The notes: generated from the sequence alone by a model not told the origin. DNA of 64,000 nt from Beta vulgaris subsp. vulgaris (GCF_026745355.1 NC_079210.1:6259972-6323971); one strand, 5' to 3'. Shown: positions 11,191 through 23,824, numbered from the stretch's first letter. Program-made: numbers and translations.

Positions 11191-12390
11191 CTACATAGAT
11201 ATTCCATGCACAGAGTGAACAAGAAAGGAGAAAGAGGATTCCCTTGTCTGAGTCCTTTCTTTGCAGGGAAAAGTTCAGTAGGCATGCCATTAATCAAAAT
11301 AGAATAAGACACACTCCTCATACAAACTATAATCCAGCCCACAAATCTACCATGAAAGCCAAGCTCCTTTAAAAGAGTCTCCAGAAAGGGCCATTCAACA
11401 GGATCATAAGCCTTTATTGTAATGTCCACTTTCATCAAGCATCTAGGAGACACTCTAGTTCTAACGTACCCTCTAATCAACGCAGTAGCAAGTAAAATGT
11501 TGTCTGCAATATGCCTATCTGGAATAAAACTAGATTGAGAATTATTCGCCACTTCTCCTATAACACCTTGTACCTTGTTTGTTAAAATCTTCGAAATGAT
11601 TTTATACACAACAGAAAAAATAGGCAATAGGCCTAAAATCCTTGACCTGGTTTGCATTAGACACCTTTACACCAAAGTAACAACAATATTATTCATTGGG
11701 CCATGCATGAAAGAATTATTTTAAAATTCCATCACACCTCCCACCAAATCCTCCTTAATAACCTCCTAACCCCTTTTGAAAAAAATGAGAGCATTAAACC
11801 CATCCAAGACATGGGCTTTTGAGTTATCAATACCATCTAAAGCATTCTTAATCTCACTTTCACAAACATCCTTGATTAACTGAACACTAGAAGATGTGCT
11901 AAGAATAGGCCCAGCCAACTCTCACAGTAGTTAGATCAATTCAGGAAGAGACTAAGCACAAGAGCCTAGTAGATGTTTATAGAACCCAATGATCTCAGCA
12001 GTTGTATTATGTTTAGCAGTAAGGATATTACCATTGCCATCAACAAGCATAGCAATTCTATTCTTTGCATATCTAACTTTTGTGGTTGCCAAGAAAAATT
12101 TGGTATTGTTATCTCCCATCTTAAGTCAGGTTATTCTAGCCTTTTGCTGTAAAATGCTTTCTTCCACCTTAGACCAATGTTTCAGCTCACCTAAAATCTC
12201 TTTCTCCTCCTGATGAGCAACTGAGTGATATAACTCCCTTGTGACTGAATATGGTCAAGTTTCATCTCAACTCTTCAACCTTCAAACAAACTTTATCAAA
12301 CTTATGGTGGTTGCATAGTTTGAGAGCTTTCTTAACAGCTTGAAGCTTTATCTGAACACTCTTAAGCTTGTAATCAGCCTAAACTGAACC
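11172..12390 (-). pseudogene. LINE ORF2 linker and reverse transcriptase, N-terminal half
   Basis: The linker frame contains MGDNNTKFFLATTKVRYAKN (near 12100) and TTAEIIGFYKHLLG. RT follows with PIFSVVYKIISKILTNKV, SQSSFIPDRHIADNILLA, MKVDITIKAYDPVEW (the KxDxxKAYD region) and KKGLRQGNPLSPFLFTLCME. It stops just before the palm catalytic FxDD block, which has been lost. Broken by frameshifts; no activity expected. Confidence 0.78.
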
Positions 12391-12832
12391 CTAAGCTCTA
12401 CCAACAACTCCAATAAAATCTTCATGATCTACTAAGGCATTGATGAATCTGAATGGTCTACCTCCCTCTTGTTTCCCAGCTTGCATATCAAAGATAAGGG
12501 GAGAGTGGTATGAAACTCTAATAGCTAAGTACTGCACTATAACTTCATTATACTTCATTAGCCAAGTATGATTTACAAAAGCTTTGTCAATTCTACTCAC
12601 AACTCTGTCATCTCCAACACTACTATTGGACAAAGAGTAAAAGTTGCATGAGCTTTTAGCTTCCACCAAGCTAGTTGTGAGCCGAAATTTTTCAAAATCC
12701 ACTGTCTCTGCATCACTAATCATAGTACCATTCAGCCTATCTATAAATTGACACAAAACATTAAAATTTCCTATGACAATCATAGGTTCTGCAGACATCA
12801 CCTTACTACTCAAATCATTCCATAACCTATTC
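12391..12832 (-). pseudogene. LINE ORF2 endonuclease, C-terminal part
   Basis: RLWNDLSSK leads into MIVIGNFNVLCQFIDRLNG (the GDFN block of AP-type LINE endonucleases, with D changed to N), then DRVVSRIDKAFVNHTW (the R-D block) and YHSPLIFDM (the final SDH/YHSP block). It is the direct continuation of the sequence at 25488-25836 on the other side of the CACTA nest. Confidence 0.75.
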
Positions 12833-14025
12833 CACTAGTGGAAAAAACCTTATATGTCACTTAGTAATAGAAGCGGTTTTACAAAAACCACATCCGAAAA
12901 GCAACCAAAAATTGAGAGGGAAAAGATGAGAGGACAATCTGATGCGGTCCTTTGATGGACCGCATCAGTTTTTAGAAACTGATGCGGTTCCTTATCTATC
13001 GCATCAGATTTCAGTCCATAAAAATGAGTGTTCCAACGCGGCCCAACAAATACGGCCCAATTTATTTATCCCATCAACCCAACAAATATCGGCCCCTCAT
13101 CTCTCACTCAATACAACTCATTCCTCTCCTCTCTCTCGTCACTCAACTGAACCCTAATCCCATTTCTCTCCCCTCTTCTCACTCAACTGAACCCTAATCC
13201 CATTCCTCCTCCACCCACGGCGCCCACTCATCTCTCGATTTGACCCTCTCCTCTCTCCTTCCTCGTCCCTCCTCCCTCCTCCCTCCTCCCTCCTCCCTCA
13301 TCAACAACGAACCGCAACGACGAATTGAACCATAACGCCTCCTCAACGACGTACAACAACGCCTCCTTAACGACTAACTCGCAACGACAAACGAAGAGAA
13401 GAACCGTAACTTACGCGCCGCCATTCATTTCGCACGCCATTCGCAACGAGGAATGAAGCGTCGTTTTTAGTTTGATCTATTTTTTTAATTTTCCGGCTAT
13501 TTTCTATAATTTATATTTCAAGTTAGTTTTAGTTCTTTTTTAAAAAAAATTTCGTTTATTTTCTGTAATTTATATTTTTAGTTAGATTTAGTTCTTTTTT
13601 AAAAAAAAATTCGTTCAATTTCTGTAATTTATGTTTTTTAGTTACATCTAGTTTTTTTTTTCGTTATTTTTACTTTTGGTTCTGTAATTTCTGTAAATTT
13701 CGTTACTTTTAGTTATTCTCGTTAAGTTTTTAGTTCGTTTTTTCGTTGTTGAATTGGAATTGTGTATGTATTTTTTTTTCGTTATTTTTACTTTTGGTTC
13801 TGTAATGCAGTGTTTTATTTTTTCATTTTTATGCTCTGTATTTTTTTCATTGTTGAATTGGAAGTTATTGGTATTCATTGTTATATTCATTGTTATGCAA
13901 CTTTTTTTTTCGTTTTTTATGCTATGTAATTTTCGTTTTTTGGTTTGTTGTTATATTCATTGTTATTGGTAAAGGCAGCATTGTAATTTTTTTTTGACAC
14001 AAACCACTAGTGGAAAAAAGCAGTA

Positions 14026-14345
14026 GGGCTGCGCTGAAAATGGTATGTAGGGCTGCGCTTTTAGAGGGCAGCCCTTTCCATCGCAGCCCTTCATTATTCA
14101 AGTAGGGCTGCGCTAGAAAAGCGCAGCCCTTCAAGACGAAGGGCTGCGCTTTTTTCATAAAGGCGCAGCCCTTCATGATAGGAAGGGCTGCGCCTTTTTG
14201 AAAAAAGCGCAGCCCTTCTTAATAGAAGGGATGCGCCTCCTTCACAAGCGCAGCCCTTCTTGCTAGAAGGGCTGCGCTAGTTTAAACTAGCGCAGCCCTT
14301 CTTAGTATAAGGGCTGCGCTATTTTAAACTAGCGCAGCCCTTCAC
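14026..14345. repeat. Left subterminal palindromic repeats of inner CACTA
   Basis: About seven copies of an AAGGGCTGCGC...GCGCAGCCCTT module, most of them back-to-back inverted pairs around short A/T spacers. In En/Spm, subterminal repeats are the TNPA binding sites; the same role is inferred here. Confidence 0.85.
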
Positions 14346-14594
14346 TATAATTTTTTTTTTTTATTTTGCTTGCACACAGCAGCCTGCACATACCAGCAGC
14401 ACAGCCTGCACCCACACACCAGCCCCAACCCCCACCCATAACCTCTCTTGGACAAGAAAAAAATGCAAATTGCAATACGATAATATATGACAAGTGGAGA
14501 AAGGTAATAATTAACTTCAAATATATTAAAATAATGTAAAAAGTGTACATAGGTGATAGAAACTAGCTAGTACATTATTGTTGGAGCGAAAATC

Positions 14595-17500
14595 TCATCC
14601 TATGCAATCATCGGTAATGTAGGACGCCAACTTATCCCGAACTTCGTCAATTTCTTCTTTGGTGAAGTTCCTGAAACGTGGTTTGGAACTAGCATAAACC
14701 TTGCAAAATAACCAACAAATAAACATATACAAAAAGTCAATCATTTTACCGTAGTTAGTACTTCTAAAAATGACATATATCTTCCCGAAATGGAATCAAA
14801 ATCAAATGCAAGCCTAAAAGTCTACACACTAGTTATAATATATCTCATATAATCATGTTCAAAGAGAATTTGAGGTTAAATCACTTCATAACTACATTTT
14901 GGGAGCGAAAAGGCCAAATTAGGCCAAAATAGGCCGGAAATGGCCTTTTTCGTTCCCGAAATGCAACCAACAAGAAATTAAAGCCTAAAAGTCTACACAC
15001 AAGTTATAATATATCTCATATAATCATGTTCAAAGATAATTTGGGGTTAAATCACTTCATAAATACATTTTGGGAGCGAAAAGGCCAAAATAGGCCAAAA
15101 TAGGCCGGAAATGGCCTTTTCGTTCCCGAAATGCAACCAACAAGAAATTAAAGCCTAAGAATCTATATACTAGTTATAATATGCCTCATATAATCATGTT
15201 CAAAGAGAATTTGAGGTTAAATCACTTCATAATACATTTTGGGAGCGAAAATGCCAAAATAGGCCAAAATAGGCCGGAAATGGCCTTTTCGTTCCCAAAA
15301 TGCAACCAACAAAAATTAAAGCCTAAGAATCTACATACTAGTTATAATATGCCTCATATAATCATGTTCAAAGAGAATTTGAGGTTAAATCACTTCATAA
15401 CTACATTTTGGGAGCGAAAAGGCCAAAATAGCCCAAAATAGGCCGGAATTGGCCTTTTCGTTCCCGAAATGCAACCAAAAACAAATTAAAGCCTAAGAAT
15501 CTACATACTAGTTATAATATGCCTCATATAATCATGTTCAAAGAGAATTTGAGGTTAAATCACATCATAACTACATTTTGGGAGCGAAAAGGCTAAAATA
15601 GGCCGGAAATACAAAAAACAACAATTGGAAACCTAAAAGTTACATACCTTTCGAAGATCAACAACATCTTTGCAATAGTTGACGATATCGAGCATGAACC
15701 TCATGACGTAATACCCACACGCAAGTCCACCTTCTTGTACCGGACACTAAAATTCACCAAAGATGCAATAAATGACATGTTATATGGTATTATGTGTTTG
15801 TATAAAAGGATGCAAAAAATATTACATGTTACCTCGACTAAATACCAAACAGGAGCTTTTCCTTGTCGAAGTCCAGATGAAGTAATCTTCTTCATCACAC
15901 TACATCAATACACATTATTATAAGATTAGATGTACATTTAATATTTAATAAGCTAAGTGTGCATATATAGTTTCAATTAGGCTACCTATTTAACAATGAT
16001 TTGACTAGTAAGGACCGTATTGTTCCTTTACGCAAAGAATCAAAGTGGTAGACTTCGTTACTTGACACACATATTGCAATGAGTGTCCAATGGTTCCTAC
16101 AACAATAAAAATAATGTTATTGTTATCGTAGAACAACTAATAGGTCAATTTAATTAATTAAAAAGTCAGTTTAGAAGCATACGATTCAATGTAAGGAAGA
16201 AGAACGATCTTATATCCAAGACGAGAACATGCGTTCAAAGAATCCTTGAGATATACTTTACCTCTTTTTCGTTTTGTACGCAACTGTCATCTCGTACAAA
16301 GCTTGGACATAACCAACCAAAGATTGGCTGACTAGATCGCCTCACATCATTGTATAATAGCCTGAGAATTCATATTGATAAAAATAAAACTTACTTATTA
16401 TGGAAGTTATTATTAGTTGGATTGAATACTACTTAATTAATAAAGTATTACCTCATGAATGTTTGTATCATGGAAACATTCAACTCTTCCCCAAGTAAGA
16501 ATTCTTTAATATCATCCTTAGAAATGAAGGTCGATGTTTCCTCATCAATGTAGTGGAATTGGTGGTGCGACAACTTAATCTCAATCATTGCTCATCGGCT
16601 GCATCACTAATGCACTCATGTAGCCAGAAGCACGGTTTAGTAAGGCGTTGCACCACCTCCATATCCGTAATGAGTGGATACTTTGCTAAGAATTCGTTCC
16701 CACTTGGGCACGTCGGCCTCCCTGAGGTGAAGCTACCTTCTTTCCCTTCCTGTCGGCCTTCCCCGAACCCTAGTAATTAGTTAAATTAAAAGATATTACT
16801 GACAATCATATATAGGAACTATAAAAGAAAACTATGTATATAACTTATGTTAGAGATTGTACCTGATATGCTAACCGCACCAATGCACGCGCATAGAATA
16901 TAACTGCCAATGGAATCAGACAATAACTGTAGACCAACTGCTGCATTCGGCAGCGGAAGAGGAAATGCTTCGAAACCGGTCACAATGTCTTCAACGCTGA
17001 CCACATAGTGAATATCAGCTACTGGCTGGTTGTGCAATAGTGGCCGGTCCCTAGGGGGCTGTACAGATCCATAAGCCACGATAATGAATCTACCATGACC
17101 ATCTCCTTGATTACATAGCTCACATGGTGTCTCTTCCTTTAAAAAAAAACTCTATTCAAGGTTAGTCTATGAAACAACATATTTAAGAACAATATTGTTG
17201 TGATATTAAACAATTACCGTTAACTCCGGTTGTGGACGAGGCTGCGTAGGAACAGGCTGCGTAGGAACAGGCTGCATAGGAACATTGCCCTGCGTGAAAG
17301 CACCAAAAGTCGGTAAGCCCATCTGCGCCAAAATGGCGTTGAAATTCTGAGTCATCTCCGCTCTGAGCTCCTCCCGAAGTTCGGCTTTCATAGCCTCCAC
17401 ATCTATGGAAGGTGATGAATTGACACTGGAGGTAGTGGATCTGGACGTAGAGGTGTATTGATCACCATACACCTTTCTCACCCCGAGGCGGACACCTCCT

Positions 17501-18793
17501 ACGCCCTCACACGTCCATACTGGTCCCGTCCTAGAGTCTCGTGTAAGGCATCAACTTGTCCTCTAGGAGTGAACTCACCAGCTGCCTCCTTTTCCTTCAA
17601 GCCAATCTGCATAAATGATGAGAGAAATACTCGTGAGCGCAGAAGTTATATTATTATGTAAACCTTATCAATAACTTATAATATGTACTTACAATGGCAT
17701 TAGCTATCTGTTTTGTTCCGGGATCAGGTATGATCTCTGTCCCTTTGCATCAACCCCATGCATGGAACACCACCAATCGAGCACTCTATCTGGTTGCCGC
17801 TGTGCAGCTGTCGTCGTAGAGCTAGTGCCCGATTGCGTCGTGGTCGACGCAACGTGGGGTAATGGTCATACATCCACGATTCTCTCGCCTGACCATACGA
17901 ATGAGCACCCAGATGGTGGTAGTGCTTCCTAGATTTTGCATTCGCGCTATTTTTCTCACGAATTGCCTGAAACACACAAATATAAACAAAGGTTAGATAT
18001 GGTGTTATATAATATTGGATCTGAAGTATTAAATCTTAGCTAGTAAAAAATTCTTACAACAACTTCTGGGGTAGTTGTTTTTTGTGCAACAAATGCATGC
18101 CACTGCTCAGCTGTGATATGCCTCCATATCTGATATGGAAGCTTGGAGGGATCCTCGAATGATGTGTCAGTGAAGCCTCAGAAGAAGGTGTTGCTTCCCC
18201 GTCGTAGATTTTTCTTCTTTGTTCCCCCGACTTTTCTCCGCTTCGTGATCCACCCCGACACTAGCTTGGCCTTGAAGTCTCGGAACCTTTGGGCAACTGC
18301 GGATAGAAACAAATTCTTCTTCGCTTCATCGTTTGGAATATGGAATTGATTCTACAAAGAACGCATTTCACAAATTAGTCAATATTACATAGTATATTTA
18401 ACCAAAGTGTTAAAATTCTAAATAATTATACGCGAATCTTACCATAGTATCTTCCCAAATCATCTTCTTCAAAGACTCGGGGACCTCTTTCCATGAGTGG
18501 AGAATGGAGAGCTTATGCATGCAAATCCCAATTTGCATGGCATACTTTTGACGCCATTTTCCACAAGGTTGCCCCAATGTGATCGTACTCCAAAGTCATT
18601 AGGGTGGGTTTCCCTAGTGACTTTGTAGGTCCCCTTCCTTTCCTCTTTTTCGTCTGCAATTTCTTACTTGCAATTGACTTTTCTTCACGGCGAGCCATAA
18701 CCATTTGCCGTTGTTCCTTTTTGTGATCGAAACACTCATCCTCGGTAGTGTGTTCCGCACTCGTATCCGTATGCACATCCTCCATGTCCCTGA
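14595..18793 (-). CDS. TNPA-like (Ptta/En/Spm) gene with C-terminal Ulp1 (C48) protease domain
   Basis: An acceptor (TTTCAG|GGAC ATGGAG) starts an exon at about 18793. Readable in order: basic linker KKRKGRGPTK, MHKLSILHSWKEVPESLKK, a donor at about 18438 and acceptor at about 18352, NQFHIPNDEAKKNLFLSAVA, KLPYQIWRHITAEQWHAFVA, then IREKNSANAKSRKHYHH (plant transposase Ptta/En/Spm core) and a helix MKAELREELRAEM. The C-terminal exons give NHWTLIAICVSSNEVYHFDS (exon 16096-15986) and EGGLACGYYVMRFMLDIVNY (ending 15648), the His, Asp and Cys of a Ulp1/C48 fold. The last exon (14699-14595) is VYASSKPRFRNFTKEEID to a TGA. A one-base G-run change near 18585 and a TGA near 18170 break the frame. The family binds subterminal repeats. 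Confidence 0.75.
14700..15647 (-). other. Intron of the TNPA-like gene carrying a repeat array
   Basis: Donor AAG|gtatgt at 15648/15647 and acceptor TTTGCAAG|GTT at 14700/14699 join DLRK to VYASSK in frame. Almost the whole 948-bp intron is the tandem repeat array. Confidence 0.7.
14830..15615. repeat. Tandem array 1: about 5 copies of a ~170-bp repeat
   Basis: Unit landmarks GTTCAAAGAGAATTTGAGG recur at about 14857, 15028, 15198, 15366 and 15537. Each unit also carries a GGCCAAAATAGGCC / GGCCTTTTCGTTCCC palindromic block. The unit is the same as in array 2. Confidence 0.9.
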
Positions 18794-18857
18794 AATGGTA
18801 AAAAAACATACGAATTAATTAAAAAAAAATGGCAAATTAAAAATGTAACTAGTATGT

Positions 18858-19335
18858 GGGGGTAAGGGTGGGCGGTGGGGGGGGGGGGAAGGGGGGGTCT
18901 GCAGGGGGGGAAGGGGGGGGGGGGGCGGGGGGGGGGGGGGTGCGGGGGGGGGGGGGGAGGGGGGAAAGGGGGGCAAGGGGGGCGGGGGGGTTGGGGGGTC
19001 TGCAGGGGGGGGGAAGGGGGGGGGCAGGGGGGAGGGTTGGGGGGGTCTGCAGGGGGGGAAAGGGGGGGCAGGGGGGGTGGGGGGGTCTGCAGGGGGGAAG
19101 GGGGGGCAGGGGGGGTGGGGGGGGTGTGCAGGGGAAGGGGGGGGGGGGGGGGGCAGGGGGGGGGGGGGGCAGGGGGGTGGGGGGTGTGCAGGGGAAGGGG
19201 GGCAGGGGGAGGGGGGTGTGCAGCAGGGTGGGGAAGGGGGGCAGCATGGTGGGGGGGGAGGGGGTGGCAAGGGGGTGGGGGTGGGCAAAGGGGGGTGGGG
19301 GGTGGGGGTGGGGGGTGGGGGCGGGGCATGGGGTG
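18858..19335 (+). repeat. Poly-G-rich low-complexity tract (~480 bp)
   Basis: Almost pure G on the plus strand, with runs of up to about 14 G, punctuated by TCTGCAGGGG or TGTGCAGGGGAAG spacers at roughly 40-60-bp spacing. It abuts array 2 inside the ~1.66-kb intron before the TNPA exon. It has strong G-quadruplex potential, and run lengths are unreliable in any sequencing platform. Long ORFs on both strands (Gly-rich, Pro-rich) are artefacts. Confidence 0.9.
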
Positions 19336-19339
19336 GGCG

Positions 19340-20435
19340 GGGCAATGGTAGCGAAAAGGCCAAAATGGCCAAATAGGCCGAAATGGCCTTTTCGTTCCCG
19401 AAATGCAACCAACAAGAAATTAAAGCCTAAAAATCTACATACTAGTTACATTATACATCATATGTCATGTTCAAAAAGAATTTGAGGTTAAATCACTTCA
19501 TAAGTACATTTTGGGAGCGAAAAGGCCAAAATAGGCCGAAATAGGCCGGAAATGGCCTTTTCGTTCCCAAAATCAACCAACAAGAAATTAAAGCCTAAAA
19601 ATCTACATACTAGTTACATTATATCATATGATCATGTTCAAAAAGAATTTGAGGTTAAATCACTTCATAAGTACATTTTGGGAGCGAAAAGGCCAAAATA
19701 GGCCAAAATAGGCCGGAAATGGCCTTTTCGTTCCCAAAATCCAACCAACAAGAAATTAAAGCCTAAAAATCTACATACTAGTTACATTATATCATATGAT
19801 CATGTTCAAAAAGAATTTGAGGTTAAATCACTTCATAAGTACATTTTGGGAGCGTAAAGGCCAAAATAGGCCGGAAATGGCCTTTTCGTTCCCAAAATCC
19901 AACCAACAAGAAATTAAAGCCTAAAAATCTACATACTAGTTACTATATACATCATATAATCATGTTCAAAAGAATTTGAGGTTAAATCACTTCATAAGTA
20001 CATTTTGGGAGCGAAAAGGCCAAAATAGGCCAAATAGGCCGGAAATGGCCTTTTCGTTCCCAAATGCCAACCAACAAGAAATTAAAGCCTAAAAATCTAC
20101 ATACTAGTTACATTATACATCATATATCATGTTCAAAAGAATTTGAGGTTAAATCACTTCATAAGTACATTTTGGGGCGAAAAGGCCAAAATAGGCCAAA
20201 ATAGGCCGGAAATGGCCTTTTCGTTCCCAAAATCCAACCAACAAGAAATTAAAGCCTAAAAATCTACATACTAGTTACATTATACATCATATGATCATGT
20301 TCAAAAAGAATTTGAGGTTAAATCACTTCATAAGTACATTTTGGGAGCGAAAAGGCCAAAATAGGCCAAAATAGGCCGGAAATGGCCTTTTCGTTCCCAA
20401 AATGCAACCAACAAGAAATTGAAGCCTAAAAATTG
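19340..20435. repeat. Tandem array 2: six-plus copies of the same ~166-bp repeat
   Basis: Landmark GTTCAAAAAGAATTTGAGG recurs at about 19469, 19635, 19803, 19964, 20132 and 20299. Copies within this array are closer to each other than to array 1. It lies in an apparent intron (donor CTCAG|gtgtgt near 20451, acceptor near 18793) joining the TNPD and TNPA exons. Confidence 0.9.
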
Positions 20436-20464
20436 GAGAAATTACACACACCTGAGTTTATGTC

Positions 20465-23400
20465 TCATGATTCATTGAGCTTCCGCCTTTTCTTAGGATC
20501 CTCAAGTACATGTATCCCTTCCGTGTGATCTACACGCATATAATTCTCCGACATATTTACATCATCTTCCACACGAATTTCAGGATAGGTAAAGGGGGGA
20601 GGTCCTCAAATGCATCATATTCTTCCTCATTATCAACATCACCAATACCGAGGATACTCCTTTTACCAGGTACAACAATTGACCACTTATGATCAGCAGG
20701 ATCAGTTACAAAAATACTTGCTTCACTTGTGATGCAATTACAAATGGCTCCTCAGTTTCACGTAAACGACTAAGGTCAACAAGGGTGAAACCGCAAGGAT
20801 CATCGTTTCTTACACAACGGCGATTATTGTCAACCCACGTGCAACACAAGAGGCAAATATTAAATGTACAGTAGTCCAGCTCCCAGATTTCTTGTATTCG
20901 CCCATAGTAGTTGCTTTCAGCATGTACAGGCGACTTATCTTTCGAGCTTGCATATTGTGTAGACGACGCCACAAGTGAAACACCACTATTTTGTTGCGAT
21001 CTTGACTTGAGATCTTGACGTTCAGTCCAAAAAGTATACCCATTAATATCATAACCCTCATAAGAGCGTACAGCTTCACGAGGACCAAATGCTAACCACT
21101 TGACTGTTTCAGGAACACTTTCATCCAAATCATTGAGTACTCGTTTATGAAACCAATCAATGAAAGTCTTGTTATGCATTTGCGTCAATGCCCTCACTCC
21201 TTTTCCAGGATTGCTAACACGTAATTCCTCCATATGTTCACTTAAATAAGGATGGACATCTGGTACGTGATGCAATACAAATAAGTGAGCTTGTTTACGC
21301 TTTTCTACGGAAGGTGTGATCAATTTTGAACCAATTGTACCCTTGCCCTCAAGTCTGCCCTCGTGTCGGGATGTCGGAAGTCCAACAGGATCAACACTAG
21401 CAAAATACTCAGCCACAAAATTACTGATCTCTTCACCCACAATCCCTTGAATTATACTACCTTCTGGTTGTGCAGGATTACGAACTTTATCTTTCAAAGT
21501 TCCCATATATCTCTCAAAAGGATAGCACCACCTCAAAAACACTGGACCACACAGCTTAATTTCTCGAACTAGATGGACAATGAGATGGACCATAATGTCA
21601 AAGAATGCAGGGGGGAAATACATCTCAAATTTGCATAGAGTTTCAACTACTCTAGTCTGCAAGGAATCGAGGGTCGACGGGTCTAGGACTTTGCTGCAGA
21701 TTGAATGAAAAAATGAACACAGTTCTGTAATGGTGTGCCTCACATGCTTTGGAAGTATCCCACGAATTGCAATCGGTAAGAATACTTGCATCATGACATG
21801 ACAATCGTGCGATTTCATACTCGATAACTTCAACTCACCATTTAAGGTAACAAAGCGCTTCATATTCGATGAGTAGCCAGTAGGGACCTTAATGCCATAC
21901 AATGACTCGCAAAAAATCCGTTTCTCTGCACGCGACATCGTGTAGCAAGCTGGTGGCAAATAATTCCTCTCAGAATCCTCCACCTTTTTACTTTTATGTG
22001 TTCATCATCATCAACCCTTTCCTCCCCTCTTTTCTTCTTTCTTCCGTCCCTTTTCTGAGCCCACAACTCTGGTCGAATCCCCTCTTGTTCCAAGTAAAGT
22101 CGTGACGCCTTAACATCTTTTGTCTTACCCGGAATATTCATAAGTGTCGCGATAATAGCTTCACAAACATTCTTCTCTATGTGCATGACATCCAAACAAT
22201 GTCTGACCTTTAGATCTTTCCAATATGGGAGTTTCCAAAAAATGGACTGTTTTTTCCATAATCCTGTAGGTCTATCAACCTCACTAGCAGGTTTACCAAA
22301 GACTGTTTCAATGCCCTTCACCTGATTATAAACTTCAGTACCAGTTAATGGTCTACGAGCAACTTCTTCTTCAACCGTCCCATCGAATGCCTTCTTCTTA
22401 AACCGATAGGGATGGTCGCGGCTGAGGAGCCTTCGTGTGCGCATATACACATGTTTGCAGCCCTTAAGGTGTGTAGATTTCATGTCATCTAAACAAATCG
22501 GGCAAGGTTGTTTTCCTTTAGTCTTATACCCAGATAAGTTCCCATAAGCTGGATAATCGTTCATAGTACAAAAAAGCATGGCACGCAGAGTGAACATCTC
22601 ATTAGCATACGCATCAAATACTAACACTCCTTCGTTCCACATCTTCTGTAAATCTTCAACAAGCGGCTGAAGGTATACATCTATGTCATTTCCAGGTTGT
22701 TTGGGCCCCGATATAAGAAGCGACAACATCATGTACTTACGTTTCATGCACAACCAAGGAGGCAAGTTATAAACCACTAAAACTACTGGCCATGTGCTAT
22801 GCTGCGAGCTGAGATTGCCAAAAGGGTTCATGCCATCCGTACATAATCCAAGCCTCAGATTCCTATCCTCATTACCAAATGACTTATGCACCCTGTCGAT
22901 AGTTTTCCACTCAGGCGAATCAGCCGGATGCTTGAGCAGACCGTCTTTCTTCCTACGATCTGCATGCCACCTCAAATTCTTCGCATCTCCTTTCATTGAG
23001 AACATGCGCTTAAATCTAGGTATTATGGGTAAATACCACAACACCTTGGCTGGTGGTCCTTCACTACCTCCAGCTCCTTCACGCTTGTACCTCGACAATC
23101 CACAACGTGGACACTCATGTAAATGCTCATACTCATTACGATAGAGCACACAATCGTTAGGACAAGCATGTATCCGCTCGTACTCTAAACCCAAAGGACA
23201 CATCAACTTCTTCGCATAATAGTACGACTTTGGCAGTTCATTTCCTTCAGGGAGCATCTCAGCTAAAACTTCCAACAACGATGTGAAACTAGAGTCCGTC
23301 CAACCAGCGTTCGACTTAATGTTGAACAGTGTTACCACTGCAGAAAGTTTGGTGTACTTTGTACAACCTGGATACAACGGCTTTTCAGCAGCCTTAGACA

Positions 23401-23824
23401 TAGACTCAAAAATACGAGGTCGTCTACACGACTGATCTTCAACCTCGTGTATCATCTCGTCTACCCGATCCCTATCATCATCTCCAAATTCATCATCCAA
23501 ATTCTCATCCCCTAACTCATCATCATCCTTCTTTTTTTCTTCTTCACATACATCATTCTTTAATCCAGAGCTTCCCATATACCTCCCCTGCTCACCATGC
23601 CAAATCCATACATGGTATTGAGGCCTAAACCCACGGCGAAATACATGCTCCCTAACCACATGTATACTACTAACCTTGCTCACATTTCTACAATCCAAAC
23701 AAGGACAATAAAAGTCGACTGCTCCAGAGGATGTTTGATATTCTAATGCACTTCTACAGAATTCCGAGACCCCATTCACAAACTCAATCGATTCACGACT
23801 ACCATACATCCAAGTACGATCCAT
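20465..23824 (-). pseudogene. TNPD/TNP2-type CACTA transposase, near-complete
   Basis: The ATG at 23824 (MDRTWMYGSRES) follows an apparent splice acceptor; the stop is at 20467-20465. Domains in order: transposase-associated N-terminus with CPCLDCRN (about residues 40-50); acidic linker; Cys motifs CPND...CPRCGLSRYK; Transposase_21 core (about 320-535) with LRLGLCTDGMNPFGN, GPKQPGNDIDVYLQPL, KGKQPCPIC and LDVMHIEKNVCEAI; DUF4218 with MKSHDCHVMMQVFLP, VFLRWCYPFERYMG; and a C-terminal VTDPADHKWSIVVPGKRS region. Three one-base deletions in homopolymers (near 21990, 20712 and 20595) shift the frame; otherwise the gene reads through. The family cuts the element ends. It could be intact if those are read errors. 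Confidence 0.85.

Noticed and set aside
14026..14345. Regularly spaced GCGCAGCCC repeats resembling a CRISPR array
   Set aside because: Repeats are palindromic CACTA subterminal motifs with very short, non-unique spacers, in a plant genome with no cas genes.
15181..15441. 86-codon ORF with internal duplication (MPHIIMFKENLRLNHF twice)
   Set aside because: Read-through of two units of the ~170-bp intronic repeat array.
18736..19485. Long Pro-rich and Gly-rich ORFs on both strands (up to about 200 codons)
   Set aside because: They are translations of the poly-G tract in every frame; no non-repetitive coding content.
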